Assembly: GCF_008386315.1 (NCBI RefSeq)
Contig: NZ_CP043808.1
Span: 372,001-436,000, forward strand
Length of the DNA stretch: 64,000 bases
Direction of reading: 5' to 3'
Source: Serinicoccus marinus DSM 15273
Lineage (GTDB): Bacteria; Actinomycetota; Actinomycetes; Actinomycetales; Dermatophilaceae
Shown here piece by piece: positions 9,098 to 16,761 of the stretch. The notes beneath the pieces were generated by a model. That model saw only the letters and a program-made list of their open reading frames with translations, made no database searches and was not told the origin of the DNA. The position numbers and the translations under genes were made by a program. Positions within the stretch are counted from its first letter, which is position 1. Every line of letters starts with the position of its first letter.

Positions 9098-9203
9098 CAC
9101 AGCGCTCCTCGCAAGAGTTGTAGCGCGGGTGTTCGGGATCATCCCCCCCTGATCCTGGACACCGACGGCCCCGGCTTCCCCCCCGCCGGGGCCGTCCCCT
9201 TTC
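9098..9203 (+). ncRNA. 6C small RNA (B11-type)
   Basis: Two consecutive hairpins each carry a run of cytosines in the loop, the defining feature of the actinobacterial 6C RNA. Hairpin 1: GGATCA (9136-9141) with TGATCC (9150-9155), loop T plus seven C. Hairpin 2: a perfect 12-bp stem, 9164-9175 with 9185-9196, loop TT plus seven C; this strong second hairpin also acts as the terminator. A further stem near 9103-9125 (GCGCT/AGCGC) precedes them. In mycobacteria this RNA (B11) represses targets by pairing its C-rich loops with G-rich ribosome sites, and also lies beside the tad-type locus. The exact 5' end is inferred from the promoter. Confidence 0.88.
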
Positions 9204-9358
9204 CCCGGGTCTTTCCCGCTTCCTGACCTCTCCCAGCTGCTGGTGCGCGGGTCGGCGCCAGGAGCCCCGGTCCACACCCTGCTCGGCTCCGGTCGGTCGT
9301 CCACAGATGCGGCGCCACCCCTGGTGTGGGTCCCTCCCGCCGCGGCACGGTCGGTGCC

Positions 9359-10441
9359 ATGACCTCACCAGCGATCCTGTCGCCCACACCGGCGAGCCTC
9401 CCGCCGGCACCCGAGCAGGAGCTCCGGGCGGCCCTCGGGCCGCTCGCCCCGATGCTCAGCGACCCCGCGGTGACCGACATCCTCGTCAACGGACCGGACA
9501 GCGTCTGGTGCGACCGCGGCGAGGGCGTGGACCGGGCCGCGCTCCGCCTGACGGACGAGCGCAGCGTGCGCCGGCTGGCCGTCCGGCTCGCCGCCCTGGC
9601 AGGCCAGCGCCTCGACGAGTCCAGCCCGTGGGTCGACGGCCTGCTGCCGGGTGGTCTGCGCCTCCATGCGGTCCTGCCGCCCCTGGTCGAGGGGACGGCC
9701 CACATCAGCCTGCGTGTCCCGCGCCGACGGGTCCCGAGCCTGGAGGACCTGCGGGCCTGGGGGATGGTCGACGACGTGGGGTATGTGCTTCTCGAGGCGG
9801 TGATCGGCTCGACGGTGTCCTTCGTGGTGGGTGGCGGCACGGGCACGGGCAAGACCACGCTGCTAGGCGCCATGCTCTCGCGCTGCGACCCGGGTCATCG
9901 GCTCGTGGTCGTGGAGGACGTCCGTGAGCTGCGCATCGACCATCCGCACGTCGTGCACCTGCAGGGCCGGGCGCGCAACGTCGAGGGCCGCGGCGAGGTC
10001 ACCATGACCAGCTTGGTGCGGCAGTCGCTGCGGATGCGGCCCGACCGGGTCGTCGTGGGGGAGGTGCGGGGAGCCGAGGTGCGCGAGCTGCTGACCGCGC
10101 TCAACACCGGTCACGAGGGTGGTTGCGGCACGGTCCACGCCAACGCGGCCGGCGATGTCGTGTCGCGCTTCGAGGCGCTGGGAGCACTGGCCGAGATGTC
10201 CCGCTCGGCGGTCCGGGCCCAGGTGGGCAGCGCGATCGAGGTGGTGATCCACCTGGCCCGCGACGGTTGTGGCAGGAGGACCCTGCGCGAGATCGCTCTC
10301 CTCCGGGACCATCCCGAGCGCGGTGTCCAGGCGGTGACGGCTCTGGCTCTGGCCGCCTGCACGCAGGGCTGGCGACCTGGGCCGGCGCTCGACGAGCTGC
10401 TGCGCCGGCTCGGTCTGGAGCGAGGTGAACTCCCGTGGTGA
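9359..10441 (+). CDS. tadA: TadA/CpaF family secretion ATPase
   Basis: Hexameric ATPase powering Flp (Tad) pilus assembly at the cytoplasmic face, 360 residues. Residues 1-110 form the N-terminal domain (PAVTDILVNGPDSVW). Walker A is GGGTGTGKTT near residue 158; the Asp box and Walker B follow (RMRPDRVVVGEVRGAE), then a C-terminal NTGHEGGCGTVHAN segment with the catalytic His. The ATG at 9359 is used. It opens the tad operon and overlaps tadB by 7 bases (GTG starts at 10435 or 10438). The 6C RNA lies upstream; the 155 bases between them hold nothing else obvious. Confidence 0.93.
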   Translation: MTSPAILSPTPASLPPAPEQELRAALGPLAPMLSDPAVTDILVNGPDSVWCDRGEGVDRAALRLTDERSVRRLAVRLAALAGQRLDESSPWVDGLLPGGLRLHAVLPPLVEGTAHISLRVPRRRVPSLEDLRAWGMVDDVGYVLLEAVIGSTVSFVVGGGTGTGKTTLLGAMLSRCDPGHRLVVVEDVRELRIDHPHVVHLQGRARNVEGRGEVTMTSLVRQSLRMRPDRVVVGEVRGAEVRELLTALNTGHEGGCGTVHANAAGDVVSRFEALGALAEMSRSAVRAQVGSAIEVVIHLARDGCGRRTLREIALLRDHPERGVQAVTALALAACTQGWRPGPALDELLRRLGLERGELPW

Positions 10442-11196
10442 CCGGCCTGTCCGGGGTCGGCGGAGCAGTCGTCCTGCTGGCGCTGCTGGCAGGAGCCTCG
10501 GCGGGCGTCGGCCTGGCGCCTGCTCGTCCGCGAGCGACGCCGGTCCCGGCCGGCGCGGGTGCAGGTCGGGGGCACGGACCCGTCCCTCCCGCGCCCGAGG
10601 TGTCCGGCCTGCTCCGCCGGTGGCGCGCGACCCGAGACCGCGCAGACCGGAGAGCGGCGGAGGAGCTCGGCGTGGTCGGCACGATCGCCGCGGCGTTGGA
10701 GGCGGGGCTGCCCGTCGCCCGCGCCGTCCGCCTCGCGGTTCCGGACCCCCCGGACGGGTCGACGGATGGCGCCGACTGGCGTCCGCTCGCCCGAGCGGCG
10801 GCCGAGGGTCAGGCGTTGGCCCCGGCCTGGGACCGCCTCGGGCGCACGACCTCCAGCCCCACGCTCACGGCGGTGGCACGGAGCTGGGCCGTGGCCAGCA
10901 GGAGCGGAGCGCCGATCGCCGACGCCCTGCGGACCAGTGCTCACGTCGCCCGCGAGCGACAGCGGCTGGAGCGTGCGATCAGCGCCGCCAGTGCCGGAGC
11001 CCGGGCGACCGCGACCGTGCTGACCTGGCTGCCCCTGGCGGGAGTGGCGCTCTCCGCGGTGCTCGGCGTCGGGCCGGTCGAGCTCTACGGCAGCCCCTCC
11101 GCCCTTCTCTGCCTGGGGGCGGGAGCAACGCTCCTCCTGGTCGGGCGGCTTCTCGTGCGGCGCCTCGTCGCGCGCGTCGTCGCGGAGCTGCGATGA
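10435..11196 (+). CDS. tadB: TadB-like pilus assembly platform protein
   Basis: Inner-membrane platform protein of the Flp/Tad machinery, 253 residues. It has an N-terminal membrane helix (VVLLALLAGASAGVG), a cytoplasmic helical T2SSF domain (AALEAGLPVARAVRLAV, then WDRLG and SRSGAPIADALR) and C-terminal membrane helices (near 195-215 and 222-240). It overlaps tadA at its start and tadC at its end (ATGA). Smaller than proteobacterial TadB, as usual in actinobacteria. Confidence 0.88.
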   Translation: MVTGLSGVGGAVVLLALLAGASAGVGLAPARPRATPVPAGAGAGRGHGPVPPAPEVSGLLRRWRATRDRADRRAAEELGVVGTIAAALEAGLPVARAVRLAVPDPPDGSTDGADWRPLARAAAEGQALAPAWDRLGRTTSSPTLTAVARSWAVASRSGAPIADALRTSAHVARERQRLERAISAASAGARATATVLTWLPLAGVALSAVLGVGPVELYGSPSALLCLGAGATLLLVGRLLVRRLVARVVAELR

Positions 11197-11770
11197 ACCC
11201 GCTCGCCACGATCGCGCCGGGGACCGGTCTGCTCGTCGCGGCCCTCACCGTCGCGGCTGCGCTGGTGCCGCTCGTCCGGGTCTCCACGCCCCGGTCGAGC
11301 TGGACCCCGCCGCGGCGGCCGACGCGCCGGGGCACTCACGTCTCCTGCTCCGCGGACGTGGCCGAGGCGCTGGACCTGCTGGCGCTCGCGTTGCAGGGCG
11401 GGGTGTCGCTCGGCGCGGCCGCGCGCACCGTGGCCGTCGAGCTGGACGAGCCGCTCCGGGGTGAGCTCGACGCCGTGGGGCAGGACCTGCTCGAGGGCAG
11501 GGACGCCTCCCCGAGCTGGGAGTCGGCCGGTGCGCGATGGGAGCCCGCCAGACGCACCGTCGAGGTGGCCTCGCTCGCCGGTGTGCCTCCCGCCCCCGCG
11601 CTCCGCCAGACCGCGACGGACCTGCGTCGTGGCTCCGTGGCCCGCGCCGAGGTGGCGCCCGGCTCGGGGTCCGCCTCGTCCTTCCGCTCGGGCTGGCGTT
11701 CCTCCCGGCTTTCGTGCTGACCACGGTCGCCCCGCTCGTCCTCGCCCTCGTCCGGGACCTGTCCTGGTGA
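11193..11770 (+). CDS. tadC: TadC-like pilus assembly protein, frameshifted
   Basis: Second T2SSF-type platform protein. The first frame (from ATG 11193, overlapping the tadB stop) gives an N-terminal helix and the cytoplasmic domain (LDLLALALQGGVSLGAAART). Near 11655-11667 the frame changes by one base; the continuing frame supplies the expected final membrane helices (LVLPLGLAFLPAFVLTTVAPL) and ends at 11770. Without the shift the protein would stop at 11720 with an Arg/Ser-rich tail lacking the helices. A sequencing indel in GGCGCCC/GGGG context is the likely cause. Confidence 0.78.
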
Positions 11771-11847
11771 GGCCCACGCCCCGGCCGCTCGACGGTCGGC
11801 ACGAGCGTCTCCGTCCGGAGGCGCCACCAACCCACAAGGAGGGGATC

Positions 11848-12051
11848 ATGAAGAACACCACCATCCGCTTGCGCGACGCCGTCAGGGAGCTGCGGCACCG
11901 CGGGGAGGCGGGCATGACCACTGCGGAGTATGCCGTGGGCACCATCGCGGCGTGCGCCTTCGCCGCCGTGCTGCTCGCCATCCTCAAGTCCGGTGCCGTC
12001 AAGGGGGTGGTCACCTCGGTGATCACCACCGCGCTCTCGGTGTCGCTGTGA
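11848..12051 (+). CDS. DUF4244 Flp-type pilin
   Basis: A 67-residue prepilin. A basic leader ends in G, followed by MTTAEYAVGTIAACAFAAVLL: Glu at +5 after the Gly|Met cleavage site and a long hydrophobic helix, as required for prepilin peptidase processing. A strong ribosome site (AAGGAGGGG at 11836-11844) precedes the ATG at 11848, fitting the high expression expected for the major pilin. It sits between tadC and the TadE-like gene, which overlaps its stop (GTGA). No prepilin peptidase gene is seen in this window. Confidence 0.87.
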   Translation: MKNTTIRLRDAVRELRHRGEAGMTTAEYAVGTIAACAFAAVLLAILKSGAVKGVVTSVITTALSVSL

Positions 12052-12413
12052 GCCGTCGCGGGCGCCGGACCCGGGATCGGGGGATGGTGAGCGCCGAGCT
12101 GGCCCTCACCGTCCCCGCGGTCCTGCTGGTGCTCGCGATCTGCCTGACCGCCCTGAGTCTGGGGGTCGATCAGGTGCGGTGCGAGGACGCGGCGCGCGTG
12201 GCAGCGCGCGCCGCGTCCCGCGGCGAGGAGACGGCCGTCGTCGAGCAGCTGGCGCGGGCCCGGGCACCGGAGGGTTCGAGCGTCGTCCTCGGCCGGGACG
12301 CCGAGGCGGTCACCGTCGAGGTCCACGCGCCGTCCCGGGCGCGGCTGCTACCAGCACTCCCGGCGGCGCACGCCTCTGCGCGCGCGGTGTGGGAGCCAGG
12401 AGCGGCGCCGTGA
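12048..12413 (+). CDS. TadE-like minor pilin
   Basis: Protein of 121 residues. A basic N-terminus ends at G, followed by MVSAELALTVPAVLLVLAICL, again with Glu at +5 and a hydrophobic helix: a class III prepilin-like signal. The rest is small and extracellular (DQVRCEDAARVAARAASRGE is the typical TadE continuation). It overlaps the DUF4244 pilin stop by GTGA and the next gene's start likewise, so it belongs to the tad operon. Confidence 0.83.
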   Translation: MSRRGRRTRDRGMVSAELALTVPAVLLVLAICLTALSLGVDQVRCEDAARVAARAASRGEETAVVEQLARARAPEGSSVVLGRDAEAVTVEVHAPSRARLLPALPAAHASARAVWEPGAAP

Positions 12414-12841
12414 GGCCGGAGGTGGACCGCCGTCGTGACGCGAACCCCGACACGGGCTCGGCGACGGTGCTCGGCATCGGCCTCGTCCTGGGCGTGGTCA
12501 CCGTCCTGGTGCTCGCCCTCGGGCTGGTGGCCGTCCTCGTGGCCGGCCAGCAGGCGCGCACGGCCGCCGACCTCGGCTCCCTGGCCGCCGTCGGCGAGGT
12601 GGTGCAGGGTGTGGATCCGTCAGGGGCCTGCGCGGTGGCCGGGCAGGTCGTCGATCAGCACCGGGCTCGACTGGTGGCCTGCGCGTGGGAGCCGTCCGGC
12701 GGTGCCTGGCCCGAGGTCGTGGTCTCGGTGCGCAGGTCGGTGCCCGCCACCCCGTGGACCGTCACCGCGAGGGCGCGCGCCGGGACCGTGCCGTCCCGCC
12801 CCACTCCCAGGAGAGCTCGAAGGAGGCCGCCCCCTGCTTGA
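12410..12841 (+). CDS. TadG-like / Rv3654c-type secretion-neighbourhood protein
   Basis: Protein of 143 residues. After a charged start comes DTGSATVLGIGLVLG and a long hydrophobic stretch to about residue 50, followed by QQARTAADLGSLAAVG, the usual actinobacterial TadG/TadE-neighbourhood signature. The last residues are Arg/Pro-rich and low complexity. The start GTG overlaps the TadE-like stop. Its 3' end overlaps the convergent hypothetical gene on the other strand by 80 bases, so either this C-terminus or that one may be mis-set by an indel. Confidence 0.76.
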   Translation: MRPEVDRRRDANPDTGSATVLGIGLVLGVVTVLVLALGLVAVLVAGQQARTAADLGSLAAVGEVVQGVDPSGACAVAGQVVDQHRARLVACAWEPSGGAWPEVVVSVRRSVPATPWTVTARARAGTVPSRPTPRRARRRPPPA

Positions 12842-13481
12842 CGCTGAGCAGGTGGGCCGCCAGGTCCGCTCCCAGGCTCACCTCGTGCGGCTCTTCGTCG
12901 CCGAACCTCCCGAAGCAGCGCGCGGGCACCCGGCCAGGGTCGAAGACCGCGGTGAGGACCGCGGAGGACGTGCCCTTGGGGACGAACCGTGAGTAGAAGG
13001 GGGCCATGGCCCAGCCACGGTCGGTGGTCTCGTCCTCCAGCACATGATGCTGCCCGGGCATGGGCGGCGCACTGAAGAGCATCTCGGCGGCGATGATCGG
13101 CGCGGTGGCGTGCCGCCCGACCCGACCGACCCGGCAGCCGGAGGTGTGACGCATGCTGAGGAGACGGGACGAGGAGCCCTCGACGCCGAAGTAGACGGCG
13201 ATGTAACGGTCCGGGAAGCCGCTGGCCGCCTCGACGACGAGCCGAGTGGTGACGCCGCGCAGGTGACCCTGGGCGTCGAGGGTCGCGGTCTCGTGGATCA
13301 TGCGGGTCTTCAGCACCCCGGCCGACCGGTGCACCAGGGGCTCCAGGGTCGAGGCCATCTCGCTCGACAGGCTCTGCCCCAGCGAGGCGACCGGGGCCGC
13401 CACCCCGGGTGGGACCACCGACCGCGGGGACGGTTCGGCCCGAGCAGCGACAGCAGGCTGCCTGGGGACAGGCCGGCGCAT
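12762..13481 (-). CDS. Hypothetical protein
   Basis: I do not recognise this protein. From the ATG at 13481 it has 239 residues; the frame stays open upstream to 13640, but that extension is Pro-rich and looks non-coding. There is no signal peptide and no membrane segment. The central part (MIHETATLDAQGHLRGV, RYIAVYFGVEGSSSRLLS, WAMAPFYSRFVPKG) reads like a real beta-rich globular domain, and codon use is typical of the window. The end overlaps the TadG-like gene by 80 bases tail to tail. It lies between the tad operon and a small membrane protein gene. Confidence 0.5.
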   Translation of the reverse strand: MRRPVPRQPAVAARAEPSPRSVVPPGVAAPVASLGQSLSSEMASTLEPLVHRSAGVLKTRMIHETATLDAQGHLRGVTTRLVVEAASGFPDRYIAVYFGVEGSSSRLLSMRHTSGCRVGRVGRHATAPIIAAEMLFSAPPMPGQHHVLEDETTDRGWAMAPFYSRFVPKGTSSAVLTAVFDPGRVPARCFGRFGDEEPHEVSLGADLAAHLLSVKQGAASFELSWEWGGTARSRRAPSR

Positions 13482-13687
13482 CACGCCGCCGCCCGCTGTT
13501 GACCCCACCCGCGCGGGTGAGGCTGGGTGCTGCGTGGTACGGCAGGCAGCAGGTCGATGGTGCGGCGGGGCGACATCGACGTGCGGGGGCTCGACCGCAG
13601 GGGGGTCGAGTCCCGGTGCTGGGTACCCCGTGGCCGGCATCGAGGCCGAGGCAGGCCCCCTGCTCGGGTCGACCTGGCTGCTGACAG

Positions 13688-14149
13688 TCAGGTGGAGCGG
13701 GGGGACCGCTGTTCTCCGGGGCCGGTGCCGGTGGTGCGCCCCGCTGCACGATCGCCACCGGGCCGGGGCAGGATCGGCTGCTCACCCGAGGCAGCCGACC
13801 CGGACGCAGAGCCGCCGGCGCCCGACCGCGCCGCGCCCGAGTCGCTCCCGGGCCGCATGGCGTCCTGCTGCCGCTCAGAGCGACGGCCGGACTCGGTGGC
13901 CTGGCGTCGCAGCTCGCGGACCTCCTTGGCGCGGCGTGCCTTGGCGCGGGTGCCGACGGCGAGCAACCAGAGCCCGCTCGTCGCCGCGGCCAGGGTGATC
14001 CCCCCGACGACGAACAGCCAGATCGGGGTGATCTCGACGTTGAGCACGCCGTAGGAGATGGCGACGGGGTCCATGCCCTGGGTGGCGAGCCACATGTAGA
14101 TCACCACGGCGAGCGCCACGAGCAGGAGGATGACACCGAAGACAACCAT
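13688..14149 (-). CDS. Small two-helix membrane protein
   Basis: A 153-residue protein. An N-terminal hydrophobic helix (VVFGVILLLVALAVVIYMW) and a second one (about residues 42-65, IWLFVVGGITLAAATSGLWLL) are followed by a charged segment (RAKARRAKEVRELRR) and a Gly/Ser/Ala-rich tail. The topology resembles LapA-like or DUF-type actinobacterial membrane proteins, but I cannot assign a function. A ribosome site (AAAGGA) lies 6 bases before the ATG. It lies 114 bases downstream of the helicase gene on the same strand. Confidence 0.6.
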   Translation of the reverse strand: MVVFGVILLLVALAVVIYMWLATQGMDPVAISYGVLNVEITPIWLFVVGGITLAAATSGLWLLAVGTRAKARRAKEVRELRRQATESGRRSERQQDAMRPGSDSGAARSGAGGSASGSAASGEQPILPRPGGDRAAGRTTGTGPGEQRSPRST

Positions 14150-14263
14150 GACGGTCCTTTCGTGAGCGGCGGGCGGTCCGCGTCCGGCAGGGCCGGGCGG
14201 GTCCCCCTCGGCGCAGAGAGTACCGCAGCCGGCCCGGCTGCTCGGCCGGTCGACCCCGCTCGG

Positions 14264-16609
14264 CTAACGGGCGGGGACCACCACGGTGCGCTCGCTCAGC
14301 AGGTGGTCCAGCACCGCGATCGCGCCCCGCTTGTCCAACGGTTCGTTGCCGTTGCCGCACTTGGGAGACTGCACGCACCCCGGGCAGCCGTCGGTGCAGC
14401 CGCAGGATCCGATCAGGTCGCGTGTGGCCGTCAGCCACTCCGCAGCCTCGGTGAAGGCACGCCGGCTGAAGCCCGCGCCCCCCGGGTAACCGTCGTAGAC
14501 CATGACCGTCGGCAGCCCGGTGTCGGGGTGCAGGGCGGTCGAGACGCCGCCGATGTCCCACCGGTCGCACGTGGCCAGCAGCGGGAGCATGCCGATCGAT
14601 GCGTGCTCCGCGGCGTGTAGCGCCCCCGGCACGCCCGCTTCACCGACCCCGGCCAGGGCCAGCTCCTCCAGCGGCAGCGTCCACCACACGGCCTGGGTGA
14701 CCAGGGTGCGTGAGGGCAGGTCGAGCGGATGCGTGCCGATGACCGTGCCGTCGCTCAGCACCCGCTGGAAGGAGGTGACCTGGGTGGTGACCTCGACCCG
14801 GCCCGAGGCCAGCGTGGCCGCCCCCCACGGCTGCACGACGGAGGTCTCCCGGATGACGAAGGTGCTCTCGCTGCGTGCCCGGGTGCTCCATCCCGGATCG
14901 CCCGCGACCACCAGCGCCACCGATGCGTCGAGGTCGAGCTCGGTGACGACGTGGGGCTCGCCCTGGTGCACATAGACCGCGCCCTCGTGGACGGTGCTCA
15001 GCGCACGCGCCTCGTCGACGGTGCCGAGCACCCTGCCGCTGCGGCCGTCGACGATCTGCACGGTCTGCCCGACGCCACGCAGCGCGACGTGGTCGCTGGC
15101 CCGGTCCGGGCGGGCCCAGTACCACCCCGTGGGGCGTGCCCGGAGGATCCCACCGACCACCAGCTGCTCGGCCAGGCCTGCCAGACCGGGGCCGAACCAC
15201 CGCGCGTCCTCGGGGGTGAGCGGCAGCTCGGCCGCGGCCGCAGCGAGGTGCGGCCCCAGGACGTAGGGGTTCTCCGGGTCCAGGACGCAGTTCTCCACCG
15301 GCTCGTCGAAGACGAGCTCCGGGTGCTGCAGCAGGTAGCTGTCCAGCGGGTCGTCGGAGGCGACCAGGACGGCCAGGGAGGAGGCGCCGCGGCGACCGGC
15401 GCGGCCCACCTGCTGCCAGAAGGAGGCTCGGGTCCCCGGCCAGCCGGCGATGACGACGGCGTCGAGCCCGGCGATGTCGATGCCCAGCTCCAGCGCGCTG
15501 GTGGCCGCCAGGCCCATCACGGTGCGGTCGCGCAGCGAGGACTCCAGGGCGCGGCGCTCCTCCGGCAAGTAGCCCCCGCGGTAGCCGGCGACCTGGGGCG
15601 CCGCGCTCCCGGAGCACGAGGCCGCCCTCGCCTCCAACGCCTCCCGCGCCCGCGCTGCGACGTGCTCCACCCCGACCCGGGAGCGGGCGAAGGCGACGGT
15701 CTGCACGCCCGCTCCCACGAGATCGGCCAGCAGGTCGGCCGTCTCGGTGGCGGTTCCGCGCCGCCGTCCGTCGTCGGTGCGGCCGGGATCCCAGAGCGCG
15801 ACGACCCGCTCGCGGCGGGGTGAGGCGTCCGCGGTCACCGCGGTGACCTCCTGTCCGACGAGAGCACTCGCGAGCTCGTCCGGCGCGGCCACGGTGGCCG
15901 AGGCCAGGATCACCGTCGGCTCCGCGCCGTAGCGCGCCGCGACCCGCAGCAGCCGACGGAGCACCGCCGAGACGTGGGCGCCGAAGACCCCGCGGTAGAC
16001 GTGGCACTCGTCGACCACGACATACCGCAGCGCCCGCAGGAAGGGCGCCCAGCGCTCGTGCCCCGGGAGCAGCGTGTGGTGCAGGAGGTCGGGGTTGGTG
16101 AGGACGTAGTGGGCGTGCTCCCGGATCCACCGGCGCTCCTCGCCCGGGGTGTCGCCGTCGAGCCGGGCGACCCGCACGCCGGGCACGGCGAGCGTGTGGA
16201 GCCGTGCCTCCTGGTCCGCGCCGAGGGCCTTGGTCGGGGCGAGGTAGAGCGCCGTCGCGCCGCGACCGGTGACCGCTCCCGTGCCCCCGCTGAGAGCTGT
16301 GAGGACCGGAAGCAGGTAGCCCAGCGACTTGCCCGAGGCCGTGCCGGTCGCGACCACCACGTGCCGCCCCGCGTGGGCGAGCTCGGCGACCGTGCCCTGA
16401 TGCTCCCAGAGCGTGTGGATGCCCTCGCCGTGGAGCGCCGCGGTGACGGTCGGCGCGCACCACGTGGGCCAGGGGACCACCCTGCCCTCGCGCGCCGGCA
16501 CGGTGCGGACGTGCACCAGCCGGTCGGCCCGGGCACCGCGGGACAGGTGCTCCAGGACGGCCCGCGGGTCGACGTCGGTCTGCTCCAGGTGGTCCATCTC
16601 GTGACCCAC
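14264..16609 (-). CDS. DEAD/DEAH-box helicase with C-terminal zinc-binding MZB domain (MrfA/YprA-like)
   Basis: Superfamily 2 helicase of 781 residues. Walker A is ATGTASGKS; the DEAH box is DECH (VVVDECHVYRG); motif III is ASATV; motif VI is QVGRAGRRG. The C-terminal DUF1998/MZB region has the cysteine cluster CGCTDGCPGCVQSPKC. In Bacillus the homologue MrfA repairs mitomycin C adducts together with MrfB; no MrfB-like exonuclease gene is seen nearby. The same helicase lies next to the tad genes in mycobacteria (Rv3649). It starts at GTG 16609 or ATG 16597, divergent from hppA. Confidence 0.9.
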   Translation of the reverse strand: MGHEMDHLEQTDVDPRAVLEHLSRGARADRLVHVRTVPAREGRVVPWPTWCAPTVTAALHGEGIHTLWEHQGTVAELAHAGRHVVVATGTASGKSLGYLLPVLTALSGGTGAVTGRGATALYLAPTKALGADQEARLHTLAVPGVRVARLDGDTPGEERRWIREHAHYVLTNPDLLHHTLLPGHERWAPFLRALRYVVVDECHVYRGVFGAHVSAVLRRLLRVAARYGAEPTVILASATVAAPDELASALVGQEVTAVTADASPRRERVVALWDPGRTDDGRRRGTATETADLLADLVGAGVQTVAFARSRVGVEHVAARAREALEARAASCSGSAAPQVAGYRGGYLPEERRALESSLRDRTVMGLAATSALELGIDIAGLDAVVIAGWPGTRASFWQQVGRAGRRGASSLAVLVASDDPLDSYLLQHPELVFDEPVENCVLDPENPYVLGPHLAAAAAELPLTPEDARWFGPGLAGLAEQLVVGGILRARPTGWYWARPDRASDHVALRGVGQTVQIVDGRSGRVLGTVDEARALSTVHEGAVYVHQGEPHVVTELDLDASVALVVAGDPGWSTRARSESTFVIRETSVVQPWGAATLASGRVEVTTQVTSFQRVLSDGTVIGTHPLDLPSRTLVTQAVWWTLPLEELALAGVGEAGVPGALHAAEHASIGMLPLLATCDRWDIGGVSTALHPDTGLPTVMVYDGYPGGAGFSRRAFTEAAEWLTATRDLIGSCGCTDGCPGCVQSPKCGNGNEPLDKRGAIAVLDHLLSERTVVVPAR

Positions 16610-16670
16610 GCTACGCCGGGCCGCCGACCTACCCGCTGCGCATCGCGGCGGGTGCTAGGAGTTGGGGCCG

Positions 16671-16690
16671 GTGATCACTACAGTGATCAC
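16671..16690. promoter_or_regulatory. Perfect inverted repeat, operator candidate (hppA/helicase intergenic)
   Basis: GTGATCACT and AGTGATCAC are exact inverted repeats separated by AC. The element lies 71 bases upstream of the hppA ATG and 61 bases from the helicase GTG, so it could control either divergent gene. No regulator for it is encoded next door. Confidence 0.65.
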
Positions 16691-16761
16691 ATCCGACCGA
16701 TGTCCCGCGGGTCCGTCCGCGCCATCGCCCGCAACGGTGCGGGCCGTCCCAGGAGGCACAC

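Noticed and set aside
11655..11770. tadC as a true pseudogene
   Set aside because: The continuing frame encodes exactly the missing final helices, so an indel error is the simpler reading.
13300..13998. Plus-strand open frame between the tad operon and the helicase
   Set aside because: Arg/Pro/Gly-rich composition and no ribosome site or domain; the minus-strand genes here are more protein-like.
16671..16690. Palindrome upstream of hppA as a GlxR/Crp operator
   Set aside because: GlxR sites read TGTGA-N6-TCACA; here the half-sites are GTGATCACT and AGTGATCAC, with a different arrangement, so I do not assign it to GlxR.
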